Source: Croceivirga lutea
GTDB lineage: Bacteria; Bacteroidota; Bacteroidia; Flavobacteriales; Flavobacteriaceae
Length of the DNA stretch: 64,000 nucleotides
NCBI RefSeq assembly: GCF_014235875.1
Contig: NZ_JACJUK010000005.1
Coordinates: 62,001 to 126,000 of the forward strand
Reading direction: 5' to 3'
Shown here: piece after piece, positions 63,150 through 64,000 of the stretch
Numbering within the stretch: position 1 is the stretch's first letter
How the letters are laid out: every line of letters begins with the position of its first letter
The notes under the pieces: generated by a model
Seen by the model: only the letters and a program-made list of their open reading frames with translations
Database searches by the model: none
Told to the model about the DNA's origin: nothing
Position numbers and translations under genes: made by a program

Positions 63150-64000
63150 TTAGACGATACTTTGCACCACCTCTTTTTTGGCTTCTTTCTTGGATCCGTC
63201 GAATCCTTCTACACCGCCAACCGTGGTATACTTCATTACAAATCGTTTATCTGGATTTATAATTTGGTAGGCATATTGACACATTACCGCTGCTTCATGA
63301 AAGCCTGATAAGATTAGTTTTAACTTTCCTTCATACGTATTCACATCACCAATAGCAAAGACTCCCGGTATATTGGTTTGGTAGTCTTTTGCATTATTTA
63401 CTTTAATAGCATTCTTTTCTATCTCTAAGCCCCAGCTACCTATAGGTCCTAATTTAGGAGATAGACCAAACAACGGAATAAAATAATCGGTCTCTACGTA
63501 CTTGGGTTCCACACCTTCTTCTGTAGATTTTATAACTACCGCTTCTATAGTATCCGCGCCATGTAATTCTTTTACTTCTGCTTTGGTGTGCAGCTTAATT
63601 TTACCTACCTGCGCTAATTCTCTTGCTTTTTCCACTGAGTCTAAAGCACCACGGAATTCGTTTCTACGGTGTACCAAATGTACCTCTGAAGCTACATCTG
63701 CCAAGAAAATAGACCAATCTAGGGCAGAATCTCCACCACCAGCAATTACCACTTTTTTATCGCGATACACTTCTGGGTCTTTTATCATGTATTCCACACC
63801 TTTGGTTTCATAGATATCCAAATTTGGAATTTGTGGTTTTCTTGGCTCAAAAGAACCCAAACCACCAGCAATTACCACTACTGGCGCATGGTGTTGCGTA
63901 CCCAAATTAGTAGTAACAATGAACGAACCATCTTCTTGCTTGTCTAAAGTCTCTGCACGTTCACCTAAGGTAAATCCTGGCTCAAAAGGCTTTATTTGCT
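63150..64000 (-). CDS. FAD/NAD(P)-dependent oxidoreductase, ferredoxin-NADP reductase type, partial
   Basis: The gene runs off the window: the frame stays open from the stop at 63150-63152 to base 64000, so the start and N-terminal FAD motif are missing. The 283 visible residues have the thioredoxin-reductase-like fold without the CxxC pair: VVIAGGGDSALDWSIFLA (NADPH-binding), VHLVHRRNEFRGA, GVFAIGDVNTYEGKLKLILSGFHEA (FAD-binding). The long C-terminal tail with Thr/Gly and basic residues matches ferredoxin/flavodoxin-NADP reductases of the YumC type. Its own terminator follows. Confidence 0.87.
   Translation of the reverse strand, partial: QIKPFEPGFTLGERAETLDKQEDGSFIVTTNLGTQHHAPVVVIAGGLGSFEPRKPQIPNLDIYETKGVEYMIKDPEVYRDKKVVIAGGGDSALDWSIFLADVASEVHLVHRRNEFRGALDSVEKARELAQVGKIKLHTKAEVKELHGADTIEAVVIKSTEEGVEPKYVETDYFIPLFGLSPKLGPIGSWGLEIEKNAIKVNNAKDYQTNIPGVFAIGDVNTYEGKLKLILSGFHEAAVMCQYAYQIINPDKRFVMKYTTVGGVEGFDGSKKEAKKEVVQSIV

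Overview
The window is an AT-rich, gene-dense chromosomal segment from a member of the Flavobacteriaceae (Bacteroidota), probably a gliding marine or soil species. Evidence for this: gliding genes gldA, gldB and gldC; a short RpoD of 287 residues without region 1.1; a flavobacterial dcw cluster lacking murF, murB and ddl; DAHP synthase fused to chorismate mutase; a methionine synthase split into two genes; Bacteroidota promoter motifs (TTG, about 20 bases, TAnnTTTG) and almost no Shine-Dalgarno sites. I see no phage, insertion sequence, CRISPR array or rRNA.

Layout. 1-6.8 kb (+): 3' end of accD, rpsO, pnp, rpoD, rpe, a YpdA-like disulfide reductase and a secreted EF-hand protein. 6.8-8.4 kb: glycerate kinase (-), a repeat-bearing spacer and tRNA-Arg(TCG). 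8.4-24.35 kb (-): yqeY, then the dcw cluster, transcribed mraZ-rsmH-ftsL-ftsI-murE-mraY-murD-ftsW-murG-murC-ftsQ-ftsA-ftsZ. 24.5-34.3 kb: mixed housekeeping and signalling genes (hydrolase, engB, a tiny Pmp3-like protein, DUF421, pirin, GAF histidine kinase, gldC/gldB, nadE, an atypical LuxR regulator, dnaG, a zinc ribbon). 34.3-43.3 kb (-): an outer-membrane protein, an anti-sigma-like protein and an ECF sigma factor, then polyprenyl synthetase, rlmN, queA, aroA, a MazG-like protein, dtd and rsgA. 43.4-45.5 kb: secreted proteins of unknown role. 45.6-49.7 kb (-): phenylalanine/tyrosine operon pheA-aminotransferase-tyrA-aroG/CM. 49.8-53.9 kb (+): gldA, a PLP decarboxylase and a membrane glycosyltransferase. 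53.9-63.0 kb (-): methionine operon, from a SAM-I riboswitch through split metH and metF into cell-envelope genes. 63.15-64 kb (-): part of a ferredoxin-NADP reductase-like gene.

The most interesting signals are regulatory. The Phe/Tyr operon is preceded by an unannotated 23-residue leader peptide with ten aromatic residues among residues 5-16. It is followed by mutually exclusive antiterminator and terminator stems ending 3 bases before the pheA start codon, a complete ribosome-stalling attenuator. The met operon has a SAM-I riboswitch and carries a four-helix-bundle (S23-type) gene between the two metH halves, flanked by short inverted repeats. The mraZ promoter carries four AAGTGG boxes in partial 10-bp phase, a likely MraZ operator. 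pnp has a 5' UTR with competing stems. At protein level, DnaG has lost all four zinc ligands, and the LuxR regulator has Glu in place of its phospho-acceptor Asp.
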